This document shows, one piece after another, positions 16,182 to 24,829 of a stretch of DNA of 64,000 nucleotides (positions are counted from its first letter, which is position 1; each line of letters begins with the position of its first letter). Where the stretch lies: NCBI GenBank assembly GCA_003165075.1, contig PLSM01000128.1, forward strand, positions 61,062-125,061. Direction: 5' to 3'. The position numbers and the translations under genes were made by a program. The notes under the pieces are model-generated. The model was not told the DNA's origin. It saw nothing but the letters and a program-made list of their open reading frames with translations, and searched no databases. The DNA comes from Acidobacteriaceae bacterium. Lineage in GTDB: Bacteria > Acidobacteriota > Terriglobia > Terriglobales > Acidobacteriaceae.

Positions 16182-16889
16182 CTAAGTCTGGGGAGCCGTT
16201 TCGTCAATCGCACGGCGCAGTGCCGCTTGCGCCAGCAGGCGGGTGGAGTCCAGCGTTGGCAGGGGCGAGTTTGCGTCGTTCATCAGCAGCGGAATCTCGG
16301 TGCAGCCGAGTACCACGGCGTCGCAGCCCTCCTTCTTCATCCGTGTAATGACCTGCTGGTGATAGGCAACCGCCTCAGGCTTGAAGACGCCGTGCACCAG
16401 CTCTTCCATGATGATGCGGTTGATCTCTTCGCGTTCGGCGGCGTTGGGGCGCGCAAAGCGGATTCCGCGCGCCGCCAGTTTCTCTGGATAGACTTCGCTC
16501 TCGACGAGCCAGCGGGTTCCCAGCAGGCCGACACGCTTGAAGCCGCGGGCGGAGGCTTCGGTGGCGACCACCCTGGCGATGTGCAGCCAGGGCAGCGGCG
16601 AGCGAGGCTCGACATAGGGCAGAGCCTGGTGAATGGTGTTGTCGGGACAGATGAGAAAATTGGCCCCTCCGCGCGCCAGCTTGATGGCCGAAGAGATCAT
16701 CAACTCTCCCACGCCCTGCCAGTCGCCGCGCTCGATGCATTGCATGTACCTGGCCAGGGAGTAGGTATGCAAAGTAACCTCGGGATGGGCATAGGAGCCG
16801 AGAGACTCCGCGCCTTCCGCGCAAATGGTCCGATAGCAGAGCGCCGCGCCCTCCGCGGAGCAGCCGACAATCCCGATATGACGCGTCAT
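16182..16889 (-). CDS. Aspartate/glutamate racemase-family protein
   Basis: A 235-residue cytosolic protein with the two-domain Asp/Glu racemase fold. The two catalytic cysteines are visible: FLICPDNTIHQ (first Cys, CxNT-type) and VVLGCTEIPLLM (second Cys). The N-terminus HIGIVGCSAEGAALCYRTI is the usual first strand and helix. Family members interconvert D- and L-aspartate or glutamate, or isomerise related acids. It is the leftmost-reading partner of the hydrolase gene but separated by about 80 bases, and is divergent from the Gfo/Idh gene. Specificity is unknown. Confidence 0.85.
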   Translation of the reverse strand: MTRHIGIVGCSAEGAALCYRTICAEGAESLGSYAHPEVTLHTYSLARYMQCIERGDWQGVGELMISSAIKLARGGANFLICPDNTIHQALPYVEPRSPLPWLHIARVVATEASARGFKRVGLLGTRWLVESEVYPEKLAARGIRFARPNAAEREEINRIIMEELVHGVFKPEAVAYHQQVITRMKKEGCDAVVLGCTEIPLLMNDANSPLPTLDSTRLLAQAALRRAIDETAPQT

Positions 16890-17008
16890 ACCACGATTCT
16901 ACAAAGGTGACGCCAGAAGATGCGTGGCCGTGGTCCTCCGCAGGGATTACGATGGTGGGTTGAAGATGGGGCGCCTCCGCAGGCCGCCTGTCATTCAAAG
17001 GAGAACAG

Positions 17009-18328
17009 ATGGTAACTCGCAGGGAATTTCTCGACACTCTTGCAGTGGGAGCGGCAGGGCTGGCGATGGGCTCAACCGCAAAGAGCTATAGCCAGATTCT
17101 GGGCGCCAACGAGCGGCTGAACTTTGCGGTGATCGGCCTGAACGGGCGCGCCTATGCGCATCTTTCGTCGCTCAAAGCCAATCTCGACGCGGCGCACATT
17201 GCCTACGCTTGCGACGTGGAGAGCAATATCCTGGCCAAGTTTGCCGGCGCTGTGCAGCAGGAGATGGGTTACGCGCCCGCCACCGAAAAGGACTTTCGCA
17301 AGATTCTAGAGCGGAAGGATGTGGACGCCATCACCATAGCCACACCCGACCACTGGCATGCCCCGATGGCCATCGCCGGCGTGCAGGCGGGCAAGCATGT
17401 ATACGTTGAGAAGCCGTGCAGCCACAATCCCGCCGAGGGCGCATTGCTGGTGCGGGCGCAGAAGAAGTATGGAAAGCTGGTGCAGATGGGAACCCAGCAG
17501 CGGTCCTCGCCCCACACCATCGATATCGTGCGCAAGATTCACGATGGCCTGATCGGCCGAGCCTACTTCGCCAAGTGCTGGTACGCCGCCACGCGCAAGT
17601 CCATCGGATTTGGAAAGGAAGCGTCGGTTCCGCCGCAACTGGATTGGGATCTGTGGCAGGGCCCGGCGCCGCGCCGGCCCTACAAAGACAATGTGCAGCC
17701 GTACAACTGGCACTGGTTCAAGATCTGGGGCACCGGCGAGACGCTGAACAATGGCACCCACGAGGTGGATGTGGCCCGCTGGGCGCTGGGCGTGGACTTG
17801 CCCAACCGCGTCACCGCGTCGGGCGGACGATACCACTTCAAGGACGATTGGCAGTTTTACGACACCCTGGTCACCAGCTTTGAATATGACGACAAGATGC
17901 TGGCGTGGGAAGGAACCTGCTGCCAGGGAATGAAGTACTACAACCGCAGCCGCGGGACGACCATTCTGGGCACCGAAGGCACAGTGCTGGTGGATCGCGA
18001 CGGCTACGAAATTTACGACCTGAACGGAAAGAAGACCAACGAGTTCAAGGCGGGCACCCAGAGCACATCCGCCGACTTGGTGGGGCGCGACTCCATGACC
18101 GATGCACACTTTGCCAACTTCATCGCGGGCATCCGCAGCGGCGAGGCTCTGCACGCCCCGGTTGCCGTGGGCAACGTCGCGGTGACCATGCTGCAGCTTT
18201 CAAACATTGCCTGGGAAGTGAACCGCGAGCTGCATCTGGACTCTGCAGACGGAAAGATCAAAGGCGACACGCAGGCCATGGCTTTGTGGGATCGGGAATA
18301 CGAGAAAGGTTGGGAGCCACGCATATGA
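17009..18328 (+). CDS. Tat-exported Gfo/Idh/MocA-family oxidoreductase
   Basis: A 439-residue protein with a Tat-type leader (TRREFLDTLAVGAAGLAMG). The Rossmann domain starts at NFAVIGLNGRAYAHL and includes the signature AGKHVYVEKPCSHNP, with the conserved Lys of the EKP motif. The C-terminal domain has KCWYAATRKSIGFG and the substrate-side motif GTGETLNNGTHEVDVARWAL. Such proteins are NAD(P)-dependent sugar or cyclitol oxidoreductases, and exported members with bound cofactor are frequent in Acidobacteria and Planctomycetes. The stop overlaps the next start (ATGA), so it is co-translated with an exported TIM-barrel isomerase. Confidence 0.9.
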   Translation: MVTRREFLDTLAVGAAGLAMGSTAKSYSQILGANERLNFAVIGLNGRAYAHLSSLKANLDAAHIAYACDVESNILAKFAGAVQQEMGYAPATEKDFRKILERKDVDAITIATPDHWHAPMAIAGVQAGKHVYVEKPCSHNPAEGALLVRAQKKYGKLVQMGTQQRSSPHTIDIVRKIHDGLIGRAYFAKCWYAATRKSIGFGKEASVPPQLDWDLWQGPAPRRPYKDNVQPYNWHWFKIWGTGETLNNGTHEVDVARWALGVDLPNRVTASGGRYHFKDDWQFYDTLVTSFEYDDKMLAWEGTCCQGMKYYNRSRGTTILGTEGTVLVDRDGYEIYDLNGKKTNEFKAGTQSTSADLVGRDSMTDAHFANFIAGIRSGEALHAPVAVGNVAVTMLQLSNIAWEVNRELHLDSADGKIKGDTQAMALWDREYEKGWEPRI

Positions 18329-19200
18329 AAAGCACTTTGTCACGCCGCAGTTTTGTAAGTACCAGCGCGATGGCCGCAGCGCTATGCGCCGCGTCAGGCG
18401 CGCGGTCTGCGCTTGCGCAGCTTTCAGAAGCCGGCGGCGCGCCGTCTCCGGTGCGCCTGGGCCTGGCCAGCTACACGTTCCGCAATTTCACCCGCGCGCA
18501 ATTGATCGCATTCATGAAGCAGCTCAACCTGACCGGGCTGAATGCCAAGGACACCAAGGACCATCTGCCCATGGCGCCGGACGAGGAAGCAAAAGCTCTG
18601 GCCGACTACGCCGCAGCGGGTATTCATCTGCACGCCGCCGGGACCATCTACTTTCAGAAAGACGAAGACGACGATATCCGCGCCAAGTTTGAATACTGCA
18701 AGCGCGCGGGCATCAAGGTCATCGTCGCGGGTGACCCGGCCCCTGCGACACTCCCGCGCATCGAAAAATTTGTGAAGGAGTATGACATTCGCATCGCCAT
18801 CCATAACCACGGCCCGGAAGACAAGATATTTCCCTCGCCGCTGGATGTGCTCAAAGCGGTCGACAAGATGGACTCGCGCATGGGTTGCTGCATCGATGTG
18901 GGCCACTGTGTACGCGCCGGCGTGGATGTCATCAAGGCCATCCACGCCGCCGGGCCGCGCCTCTTCAATATGCACATCAAGGACCTATCAGACTTCACCG
19001 AGAAAGAGAGCCAGGTCGCAGTAGGCCAGGGCAAACTGCCCGTCCGGGGAATCTTCGAAGCCCTCACCAAGATCAATTATCCCGGCTGGGTCGACTTGGA
19101 ATACGAGATTCACGGCGACGACCCCATGCCCGGCGTCACCGAAAGCTTTGCCTATATGCGCGGCGTGCTGGCGGGGATGGGGTACGCGGCACGCGGGTGA
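18325..19200 (+). CDS. Exported sugar phosphate isomerase/epimerase-type TIM barrel
   Basis: A 291-residue protein with a Tat-like signal (TLSRRSFVSTSAMAAALC). The mature domain is an AP-endonuclease-2/xylose isomerase-like TIM barrel: LGLASYTFRNF at the start, IAIHNHGPED and CIDVGHCVRAG for metal ligands, FNMHIKDLSDF, and VDLEYEIHGDD. It starts at ATG 18325 inside the stop of the Gfo/Idh gene. The co-transcribed oxidoreductase and epimerase pair probably processes sugars or inositols in the periplasm; the substrate is unknown. Any longer open frame upstream is a shadow of the oxidoreductase gene. Confidence 0.88.
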   Translation: MKSTLSRRSFVSTSAMAAALCAASGARSALAQLSEAGGAPSPVRLGLASYTFRNFTRAQLIAFMKQLNLTGLNAKDTKDHLPMAPDEEAKALADYAAAGIHLHAAGTIYFQKDEDDDIRAKFEYCKRAGIKVIVAGDPAPATLPRIEKFVKEYDIRIAIHNHGPEDKIFPSPLDVLKAVDKMDSRMGCCIDVGHCVRAGVDVIKAIHAAGPRLFNMHIKDLSDFTEKESQVAVGQGKLPVRGIFEALTKINYPGWVDLEYEIHGDDPMPGVTESFAYMRGVLAGMGYAARG

Positions 19201-19222
19201 TGCGTGGCTGGGGTTTGGGCGT

Positions 19223-20125
19223 CTAGTCTCCCGCCAACTGCTCCAGCAGCGCGTCGAAATCAGCCAGGCTGGCGTATTCGATGACGACCCGGCCGCGGCC
19301 GCTGTGGTCTTCAATGCGGACCTTCAGGCCAAGGACTCGCTGCAGGCGCTCCGCGACTTCGCGAACGTTGGGATCGACGGGCGGCTCGGGCTTGGGCTCC
19401 TTCTTCGCACGTTCAGGATAGAGGAGGCTCTGCACGTAGCTCTCGGTCTGGCGAACAGAAAGCGAAAGTGAAACCACGCGCTGCGCGGCCTTCTCAATTC
19501 CCGGATGCTGGTTCAATCCCAGCAATGCGCGCGCGTGACCAAAACTGAGCTCGCCGGACTCGACGCGGGCCTGTACACTCTCTGGCAACTTTAACAAACG
19601 CAAGAAGTTAGAGACGGTCGCACGATCCTTTCCGGTGCGTTGTGCCATCTGTTCCTGGGTCATGTGGAACTCGCGCGCCAGCCGGTCGAATGCACGGGCC
19701 TGCTCCATCGCGTTCAGATCCTCGCGCTGCAGATTCTCGACGATGGTGATTTCCATCGCCTGCTCGTCTGAGACCTGGCGCAGGATTGCCGGGATGGTCT
19801 CCTTTCCGGCCAGTTGCGAGGCCTTCCAGCGGCGTTCGCCCGCGATGAGCTGGAATTTGCCGCTGGCCAAGGGTCGCACCAGGACCGGCTGCACCACGCC
19901 GTTCGCGGCGATTGACGCTGCCAGTTCGGCAAGCTGCGACTCGTCCATACGCGATCGAGTCTGAAAAGGGTTGCGCTCGATCTGGTCGATGGGGATCTCG
20001 CGGGGCTTGCCACCTTCCGGCTCCGCCAGAGTTGGAGCGGGTGCGGCGGGGTGAACGCGCGGTAGCAGAGAGTCAAGGCCTTTGCCCAGGGCGCGGCGCT
20101 TGGTGTCGGTAGCGGCGATAGTCAT
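19223..20125 (-). CDS. parB: Chromosome-partitioning protein ParB
   Basis: A 300-residue ParB/Spo0J. After RRALGKGLDSLLP come the CTP-binding/ParB N-terminal domain (IDQIERNPFQTRSRMDES, then LIAGERRWKASQLAG with the GERRxRA-type motif), the helix-turn-helix (TQEQMAQRTGKDRATVSNFL) that binds parS, a long Pro-rich linker and a C-terminal dimerisation domain (LKVRIEDHSGRGRVVIEYAS). ParB loads at parS, slides on DNA as a CTP clamp and is segregated by ParA. It is encoded 86 bases downstream of parA on the same strand; two parS sites lie upstream of parA. Confidence 0.97.
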   Translation of the reverse strand: MTIAATDTKRRALGKGLDSLLPRVHPAAPAPTLAEPEGGKPREIPIDQIERNPFQTRSRMDESQLAELAASIAANGVVQPVLVRPLASGKFQLIAGERRWKASQLAGKETIPAILRQVSDEQAMEITIVENLQREDLNAMEQARAFDRLAREFHMTQEQMAQRTGKDRATVSNFLRLLKLPESVQARVESGELSFGHARALLGLNQHPGIEKAAQRVVSLSLSVRQTESYVQSLLYPERAKKEPKPEPPVDPNVREVAERLQRVLGLKVRIEDHSGRGRVVIEYASLADFDALLEQLAGD

Positions 20126-20211
20126 CTCTAAAATCCTCTTTCCCTGCAGATTCGCCGGGGGTTGTTTCTACCTCAAGTTGCTTGAAAACGGGTCGCCTGG
20201 GGAAACGCCGG

Positions 20212-21057
20212 TCAGGAATAAGGCCAGAAACGAACCTCGGGCTTCGGTCTGTCAGCCAGGGCAGCCTTGCGCGCCGCGCTTCGCGGGCTTTCGATATGAT
20301 TGCGCGCCATGTACTCCCCGGCCAGCTCAAAGTAGGCTTCAGCTCCGCGGGAGCGGGAATCGTAGAGCGCGACCGGTTTGCCATGGCTGGGGGCCTCTGC
20401 CAGGCGGATATTACGCGGAATCACGGTGCGGAAGAGGCGCTCCCGGAAGTACTCGCGAAGAGTCTCAGTAACTTGCTGGGCCAGGTTGGTTCGATCGTCG
20501 TACATGGTCAGCAGGACGCCTTCGATCACGACGTCGGGGTTAAAGGCGGCGCGAACACGTTCCAGCGTAGAAACCAGCTCCGAGATCCCCTCCAGAGCGA
20601 AGTATTCCGCCTGCATAGGCACGATCAGCGAGTCGGCCGCTACCAGGACATTGAGGGTGAGCAGGTCGAGGGCCGGGGGACAGTCGAGAACCACGAGGTC
20701 GTAATTGTCTTTGATCGGGTCCAGGGCCTGGCGCAAGCGGACAGCACGGTCTTCCGCGCCGGCCAGTTCCACATTGGCGCCGGTCAGGTTCTTCGAGCCG
20801 GGTAGCAGCCACAGCCGGTCAATCTCAGTAGGCAGGATGACCTGGTCTGCCGGGGAGTCACCGGAGAGCACCTGATAGATTGAATGCCGGTTGTCGTCGC
20901 GGGCCAGGCCGAGGCCGGAAGAGGCATTGGCCTGGGGATCGCAATCGACAAGCAGGACTTTCAGACCTTCGAATGCCAGGCATGCGGCAAGGTTGATGGC
21001 GGTAGTGGTCTTACCCACTCCACCCTTTTGGTTCACGATGCCGAGAATTTTGCCCAT
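20212..21057 (-). CDS. parA: Chromosome-partitioning ATPase ParA/Soj
   Basis: A 281-residue deviant-Walker ATPase of the ParA/MinD superfamily. [20 protein letters not shown] carries the Walker A with the signature second Lys, [17 protein letters not shown] is the A' motif, and [16 protein letters not shown] the Walker B. It binds DNA non-specifically as an ATP dimer and moves ParB-parS complexes. Gene order rsmG, parS, parA, parB is the classic chromosomal arrangement. The C-terminal tail of about 30 residues is longer than minimal Soj and basic. Confidence 0.97.
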   Translation of the reverse strand: MGKILGIVNQKGGVGKTTTAINLAACLAFEGLKVLLVDCDPQANASSGLGLARDDNRHSIYQVLSGDSPADQVILPTEIDRLWLLPGSKNLTGANVELAGAEDRAVRLRQALDPIKDNYDLVVLDCPPALDLLTLNVLVAADSLIVPMQAEYFALEGISELVSTLERVRAAFNPDVVIEGVLLTMYDDRTNLAQQVTETLREYFRERLFRTVIPRNIRLAEAPSHGKPVALYDSRSRGAEAYFELAGEYMARNHIESPRSAARKAALADRPKPEVRFWPYS

Positions 21058-21375
21058 GGCAATTCAGGGTATAGGGCGGAGGGGGAGGCGTGCAGAGAAT
21101 TGGACTGTGGAGAACGTGGCAAAGCTGTGGAAAGCTTTCGGGGCCGTGCTGAGAGGCCGCAGTCAAATAATTGATAAGCAAGGAGTTCGCCGAGGCAACT
21201 TAAGGGCGGACCTACGGGCCCGGAAAAGGGCTGCCGGTGGAAAACTTATGTCGCCTTCGTTCTGAATGGATGGCTCTGCGGAGCCGTTTTGAGTTTATTT
21301 GGCCTGCAAATTGGGCTGAAGGGTGCTGAGCTTAATCCGGGACGACGGTTCTTCAGCTCTCAACGAGGCTAGGAA

Positions 21376-21391
21376 TGTTCCACGTGGAACA
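21376..21391. promoter_or_regulatory. parS: parS centromere site 1
   Basis: The perfect 16-base palindrome TGTTCCACGTGGAACA differs from the Bacillus-type parS (TGTTTCACGTGAAACA) only by one symmetric change in each half. It lies between parA and rsmG, where ParB-binding sites are expected. Confidence 0.9.
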
Positions 21392-21436
21392 GGCAAGAGC
21401 AAGCAACCGGGTAATTCGGATTCATTCGCTCATCGA

Positions 21437-21452
21437 CGTTCCACGTGGAACA
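21437..21452. promoter_or_regulatory. parS: parS centromere site 2
   Basis: CGTTCCACGTGGAACA matches site 1 at 15 of 16 bases and lies 61 bases from it, 10 bases before the rsmG stop. The close pair should form a strong ParB nucleation point. The spacing is close to six helical turns, placing both sites on nearly the same DNA face. Confidence 0.87.
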
Positions 21453-21461
21453 TCGCGTAGA

Positions 21462-22106
21462 TCACGCTGGCGTGTTCTCTCGTGCCGCAATCGCCAGCAG
21501 GCGATTCTCACTGCCGGGCAAGGGAGTCGGCCCAGACCATGAGTAATCCCTGTCGGCGGCCGATTGGAGTGTGGCAAGTTCCCCACCCGTCGTCATCAGC
21601 GCCAGCCAGCCGCCGGGCCTTACGAGTCCGGAGGCTACCTGAACTGCCAATTCCATCCGGTCGACGGCGCGCAGCACAACGCAGTCAAACCGCGTGGCAG
21701 CCGTCTCTGCCCGGCCTGCGTGCACTTTCGCCGCAAGGCCCAGCACCCGCACCGCCTCCTGAAGGAAGGCGGCCTTCTTGCCTTGCGACTCGGCCAGTGT
21801 CACTTGAATCTCCGGGCGGCATAGAGAAATGGGGATGCCGGGGAATCCGGCACCGGAACCAAAGTCCAGCAGCGTGACGATCCCGGTTGGGAGTTGCTGG
21901 GCGCAGGCGATGGACTCCACAAAGTGGCGGCTCAGAATACCGTCCCGCTCGCGAATTGCAGTCAGATTGACTCGGGCATTCCAGCGCAACAGAAGCGAGA
22001 GATAGGCTTCAAAGCGCTGCGACTGTCTGGCATCCAACGCAGGCAGCCCCGCAGCAACCAGCAGCTCATTCAGCCGCACCCCTGCGATTTCCGGCGCTTC
22101 GGCCAC
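21462..22106 (-). CDS. rsmG: 16S rRNA (guanine-N7)-methyltransferase RsmG (GidB)
   Basis: About 214 residues. It methylates N7 of G527 in 16S rRNA with SAM. Motifs are YLSLLLRWNARVNLTAIRE and HFVESIACAQQLP, the SAM-binding LLDFGSGAGFPGIPISL, and VVLRAVDRMELAV. GTG 22106 (VAEAPEIAG) is preceded by AAGGTGAG and lies just beyond the upstream gene's stop. The open frame to 22184 would overlap that gene by 70 bases, so it is not used. It sits upstream of parS and parAB in the usual gidB-parA-parB order. Confidence 0.93.
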   Translation of the reverse strand: MAEAPEIAGVRLNELLVAAGLPALDARQSQRFEAYLSLLLRWNARVNLTAIRERDGILSRHFVESIACAQQLPTGIVTLLDFGSGAGFPGIPISLCRPEIQVTLAESQGKKAAFLQEAVRVLGLAAKVHAGRAETAATRFDCVVLRAVDRMELAVQVASGLVRPGGWLALMTTGGELATLQSAADRDYSWSGPTPLPGSENRLLAIAARENTPA

Positions 22107-22113
22107 GCTTCGC

Positions 22114-22869
22114 TCACCTTTCCGCGAGCGATTCTGCCACCCGCCGGGGCTCCCAGGTGCCTGCCGCCTGCACAAAAGCCGCAAAAATGGCGCGCGAGAA
22201 GGGGCTCACGGCGTAGGTGCGCTCGGGGTGCCACTGCACGGCGACGACGAAATGTTCGGGCGAGTCGAGCTCAACGGCCTCCACCACGCCATCGACAGGC
22301 GAAACTGCGCTGACTCGCAAGTTGTCACCCGCCCTGCGAATGGCCTGGTGATGGCTGGAGTTGACTTTTGGCTCTTCTCCCGGCGCGAGGAGCTTGGCGA
22401 GACGGGATTCCGGCGCGATCTCGACCGGGTGCGCGTCGACCACTTCGCGGCCGGGACGGTGATTGACCGGAGTCTTCAAGTCCGTGCCCAGATCCTGAAT
22501 GAGTGAGCCGTTGCGCCACACGTTCAGTGATTGCGCCCCGTGGCAGATGGCCAGGATGGGCTTGTGCAGATTGAACGCATCCTGAAGGAGCAGCTCATCG
22601 ACCGCGGTTCGGGCGGGATCTGCGGAGCCACACTCGGGGATTGGATCTTCGCCAAATCTTTGCGGATCCACATCGTAGCGGCTGCCGGGCAGCAGAACTC
22701 CCTGCACTCCGGCCAGCAGGTGCGCCACCCGGTCCTGCCGCTCGTGCAGGGGAACCACGATAGGCGTGGCCCCTGCGGATTTGAGGGCCGCGATATATGG
22801 CGGCAGCGACCGCAGGTTGTACTCGCTGTCGGTGCTGGTGGGTTCGGGGATAGCAATACGTATGGTCAT
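22114..22869 (-). CDS. Gamma-glutamyl-gamma-aminobutyrate hydrolase-like class I amidotransferase (peptidase C26)
   Basis: A 251-residue protein with the class I glutamine amidotransferase triad: the nucleophile Cys in ILAICHGAQSLN and the His and Glu in VAVQWHPERT. The early motif GVLLPGSRYDVDPQRFGED is typical of the PuuD/peptidase C26 group, which hydrolyses gamma-glutamyl bonds, classically gamma-glutamyl-GABA in putrescine breakdown. ATG 22869 (MTIRIAIPEP) is chosen because strand 1 begins there. It lies eight bases upstream of the rsmG start, so they are probably co-transcribed. No other putrescine gene is nearby, and the substrate is uncertain. Confidence 0.87.
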   Translation of the reverse strand: MTIRIAIPEPTSTDSEYNLRSLPPYIAALKSAGATPIVVPLHERQDRVAHLLAGVQGVLLPGSRYDVDPQRFGEDPIPECGSADPARTAVDELLLQDAFNLHKPILAICHGAQSLNVWRNGSLIQDLGTDLKTPVNHRPGREVVDAHPVEIAPESRLAKLLAPGEEPKVNSSHHQAIRRAGDNLRVSAVSPVDGVVEAVELDSPEHFVVAVQWHPERTYAVSPFSRAIFAAFVQAAGTWEPRRVAESLAER

Positions 22870-22933
22870 GGGCAGCACCAGTGTAAGACAGCACCGTATC
22901 ACGGCAATAGCTCCCTCTTAAATCCGTGACGTA

Positions 22934-23161
22934 CTTAGCACTGAACCGGTGCTCGGTGTCCGCTACCAGTACCCATCCTATTTCTCGATCATGGGCATCA
23001 GACCCAGCTCCAGCTCGCGCCCCCATAGCTCACCCTCGTAGAACCTGGCCTTCATCGGCTCGCGCGAGTTGATATCCGGGAAGCTGTGCATGAACAAAAA
23101 AACGTCGGTGTCATCCACGGGCCCTCCGGCCGCATATTCGCCTAATCCGTGCGGTGATGCA
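22934..23161 (-). pseudogene. Decayed NIPSNAP-like gene fragment
   Basis: On the minus strand the frame reading from about 23161 gives a protein-like stretch (DVFLFMHSFPDINSREPMKA, then RFYEGELWGRELELGLMPMI) that resembles the C-terminal half of NIPSNAP-family proteins. It hits a TAG at 22980, but a one-base shift at that point continues the expected ending (WVLVADTEHRFSAK). No start, leader or N-terminal half is visible upstream. It is therefore a truncated, frameshifted remnant. It lies upstream of the amidotransferase gene on the same strand, so its decay may have altered that gene's promoter. Confidence 0.6.
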
Positions 23162-23316
23162 AGGGTGCATTATCAATGTGAAAGAGTCACGAAGGCCAGG
23201 TTCTCCCGGGATTCCAGCGGAGAGAAATCTCCCATGTTCGTCCCATATAATGGTACACACAAAAGCAGAATCCTGACTTGCCCGTATTGGACCCCCTAGG
23301 TGTATCGTGGTTGCAA

Positions 23317-24117
23317 ATGACACGCACACAGTTTTCACAACTGCTAGCCTTCGCGACCCTCGTTACCCTGGCCGCTTCCCTTTCCGCGCAACAGCCCGCG
23401 CCGAAACCTGAAGATACGGAAGTGTGGACGCCGGTGCCGAAGATCGTAACGCCGGGCGTCACCAACGAGGCGCCTCCCTCGGACGCAATCATCCTGTTCG
23501 ACGGCAAGAACCAGGACGAGTGGGTCTCGGCCCAGGACAAGTCGCCAGCCAAGTGGGTCGTTCACGACGGTATTTTTACAGTGAGCAAGGAACGCGGCGT
23601 GGGAAACATCGAGACCAAGCGGACCTTCAAGGACTATCAGCTCCACATTGAGTGGCGAATTCCTGAGAACATTACCGGCAGCGGTCAGGCGCGCGGCAAT
23701 AGCGGCGTGTTTCTCGCCTCGACCGGCCCCGGCGACGACGGCTACGAGTTGCAGGTTCTCGATTCGTACAACAACACAACGTACGTCAACGGCCAGGCCG
23801 CCAGCATGTACAAGCAGAGCATTCCCCTGGTGAATGCGAATCGCAAACCAGGCGAGTGGCAGAGCTACGACGTGGTGTGGACGGCGCCGACCTTCACTGA
23901 CGATGGCTCACTGAAGACTCCCGCCTATGTCACGGTTTTCTTCAACGGCGTGCTGGTGCAGAATCACTTCGAATTGAAGGGGCAGACGCTTTTCATCGGC
24001 AAGCCCTTCTACAAGAAGTACGACAGGGCACCGATCAAGCTGCAGGCACATGGCGACAAAAGCGAGCCGCTCAGCTTCAGAAATATCTGGGTCAGGGAGA
24101 TTAAGGAAATTAACTAA
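23317..24117 (+). CDS. Exported DUF1080 (3-keto-disaccharide hydrolase-type) protein
   Basis: A 266-residue protein with a Sec signal (LLAFATLVTLAASLSA). The mature domain is the concanavalin-like DUF1080 fold: ILFDGKNQDEWVS, KWVVHDGIFTVSKERGVGNI, FKDYQLHIEWRIPE, RGNSGVFLAST, YELQVLDSYNNTTY and the closing PIKLQAHGDKSEPLSFRNIW. DUF1080 proteins bind or cleave glycans; some hydrolyse 3-keto-glucosides made by Gfo/Idh-type oxidoreductases. ATG 23317 is chosen because it starts the signal peptide; the frame from 23278 adds unlikely residues. It stands alone, and a link with the exported Gfo/Idh protein at 17 kb is only inference. Confidence 0.9.
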   Translation: MTRTQFSQLLAFATLVTLAASLSAQQPAPKPEDTEVWTPVPKIVTPGVTNEAPPSDAIILFDGKNQDEWVSAQDKSPAKWVVHDGIFTVSKERGVGNIETKRTFKDYQLHIEWRIPENITGSGQARGNSGVFLASTGPGDDGYELQVLDSYNNTTYVNGQAASMYKQSIPLVNANRKPGEWQSYDVVWTAPTFTDDGSLKTPAYVTVFFNGVLVQNHFELKGQTLFIGKPFYKKYDRAPIKLQAHGDKSEPLSFRNIWVREIKEIN

Positions 24118-24198
24118 GACGCACCTGCGCCGGGCTCATTTGCACTGCAACCGCTCCGTCTGCAATCCCAGCTTCACGCCTGTTGTTTCTTGACGCGC

Positions 24199-24228
24199 GC
24201 AGGGCCATGACGATCACCATGGCCCTGC
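24199..24228. terminator. Strong hairpin between convergent genes
   Basis: An 11-base perfect stem GCAGGGCCATG/CATGGCCCTGC with an eight-base loop lies between the DUF1080 gene (+) and trmO (-). No long T run follows on either strand, so it may act as a bidirectional, partly Rho-aided terminator or an mRNA 3' end stabiliser. Confidence 0.5.
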
Positions 24229-24351
24229 ACCGTACCCGCGATTCCCTGCAAGCCGGGGCCACGTCCTTCTCTTCCACCCATCTCGTGCGGAGGCTCGAAG
24301 CTTCTGACCTCGCGTGGGCGAAAGCTCGAAAATAGGGCGTAATCAGGCTGG

Positions 24352-24798
24352 TCAGCTTCTAGTGACTTCAGCTTCCGCAAGCCATCCGCGGCGCAATGAT
24401 TCTTTGGGGATCGTCGACAGATAAGGTTTGATATCCAGAATGGGCGTTCCGTCCAGCATGTCCAGGCCGCGAACGTGAAGTGACCCCTTCTCGCGGCGCA
24501 GAAGCTCGACCACCGTCAGACCAAGCGGGTTCGGCCGACGCGGAGACCGGGTGGCAAACACGCCGTGGGGCCGATTGTCCGCGGGAGTCCTTCCAATCAA
24601 TTCGAAACCATCGGAGCGGTCGAAAGCCCAGATTACAAAAAGATGCGAGAAGCCATCGATGTCGGTGAGCCCCGCTTCAAATTCAGGCAAGACCTCAAGT
24701 ATGCCTTCCGCCTCGTGCTTTGCCCCCAGACCCTTTGGAATCGCAGCCGTTTCCTGGTAGGGGCTGCGCACGAATCCTATCGGTTGCAGCATAAACAT
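24352..24798 (-). CDS. trmO: tRNA (N6-threonylcarbamoyladenosine(37)-N6)-methyltransferase TrmO
   Basis: A 148-residue protein of the TsaA/TrmO family, which methylates t6A37 of some tRNAs using SAM in a beta-barrel fold. Motifs: LQPIGFVRSPYQE at the start, GLTDIDGFSHLFVIWAFDRS, RPHGVFATRSPRRPNPLGLT and DMLDGTPILDIKPYLS. It is shorter than the E. coli protein because the C-terminal extension is missing, as in many bacteria. ATG 24798 or 24792 begins just before the conserved IGFVRSP; the frame to 24858 overlaps the upstream gene. GGAGG lies about 11 bases before it. Confidence 0.9.
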   Translation of the reverse strand: MFMLQPIGFVRSPYQETAAIPKGLGAKHEAEGILEVLPEFEAGLTDIDGFSHLFVIWAFDRSDGFELIGRTPADNRPHGVFATRSPRRPNPLGLTVVELLRREKGSLHVRGLDMLDGTPILDIKPYLSTIPKESLRRGWLAEAEVTRS

Positions 24799-24829
24799 GT
24801 GAACCGGAACCTCCGCGCGTTGTTTCAGC

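Noticed and set aside
24174..24380. Small minus-strand frame after trmO
   Set aside because: It needs a TTG start inside trmO, runs through a strong hairpin and has no motif.
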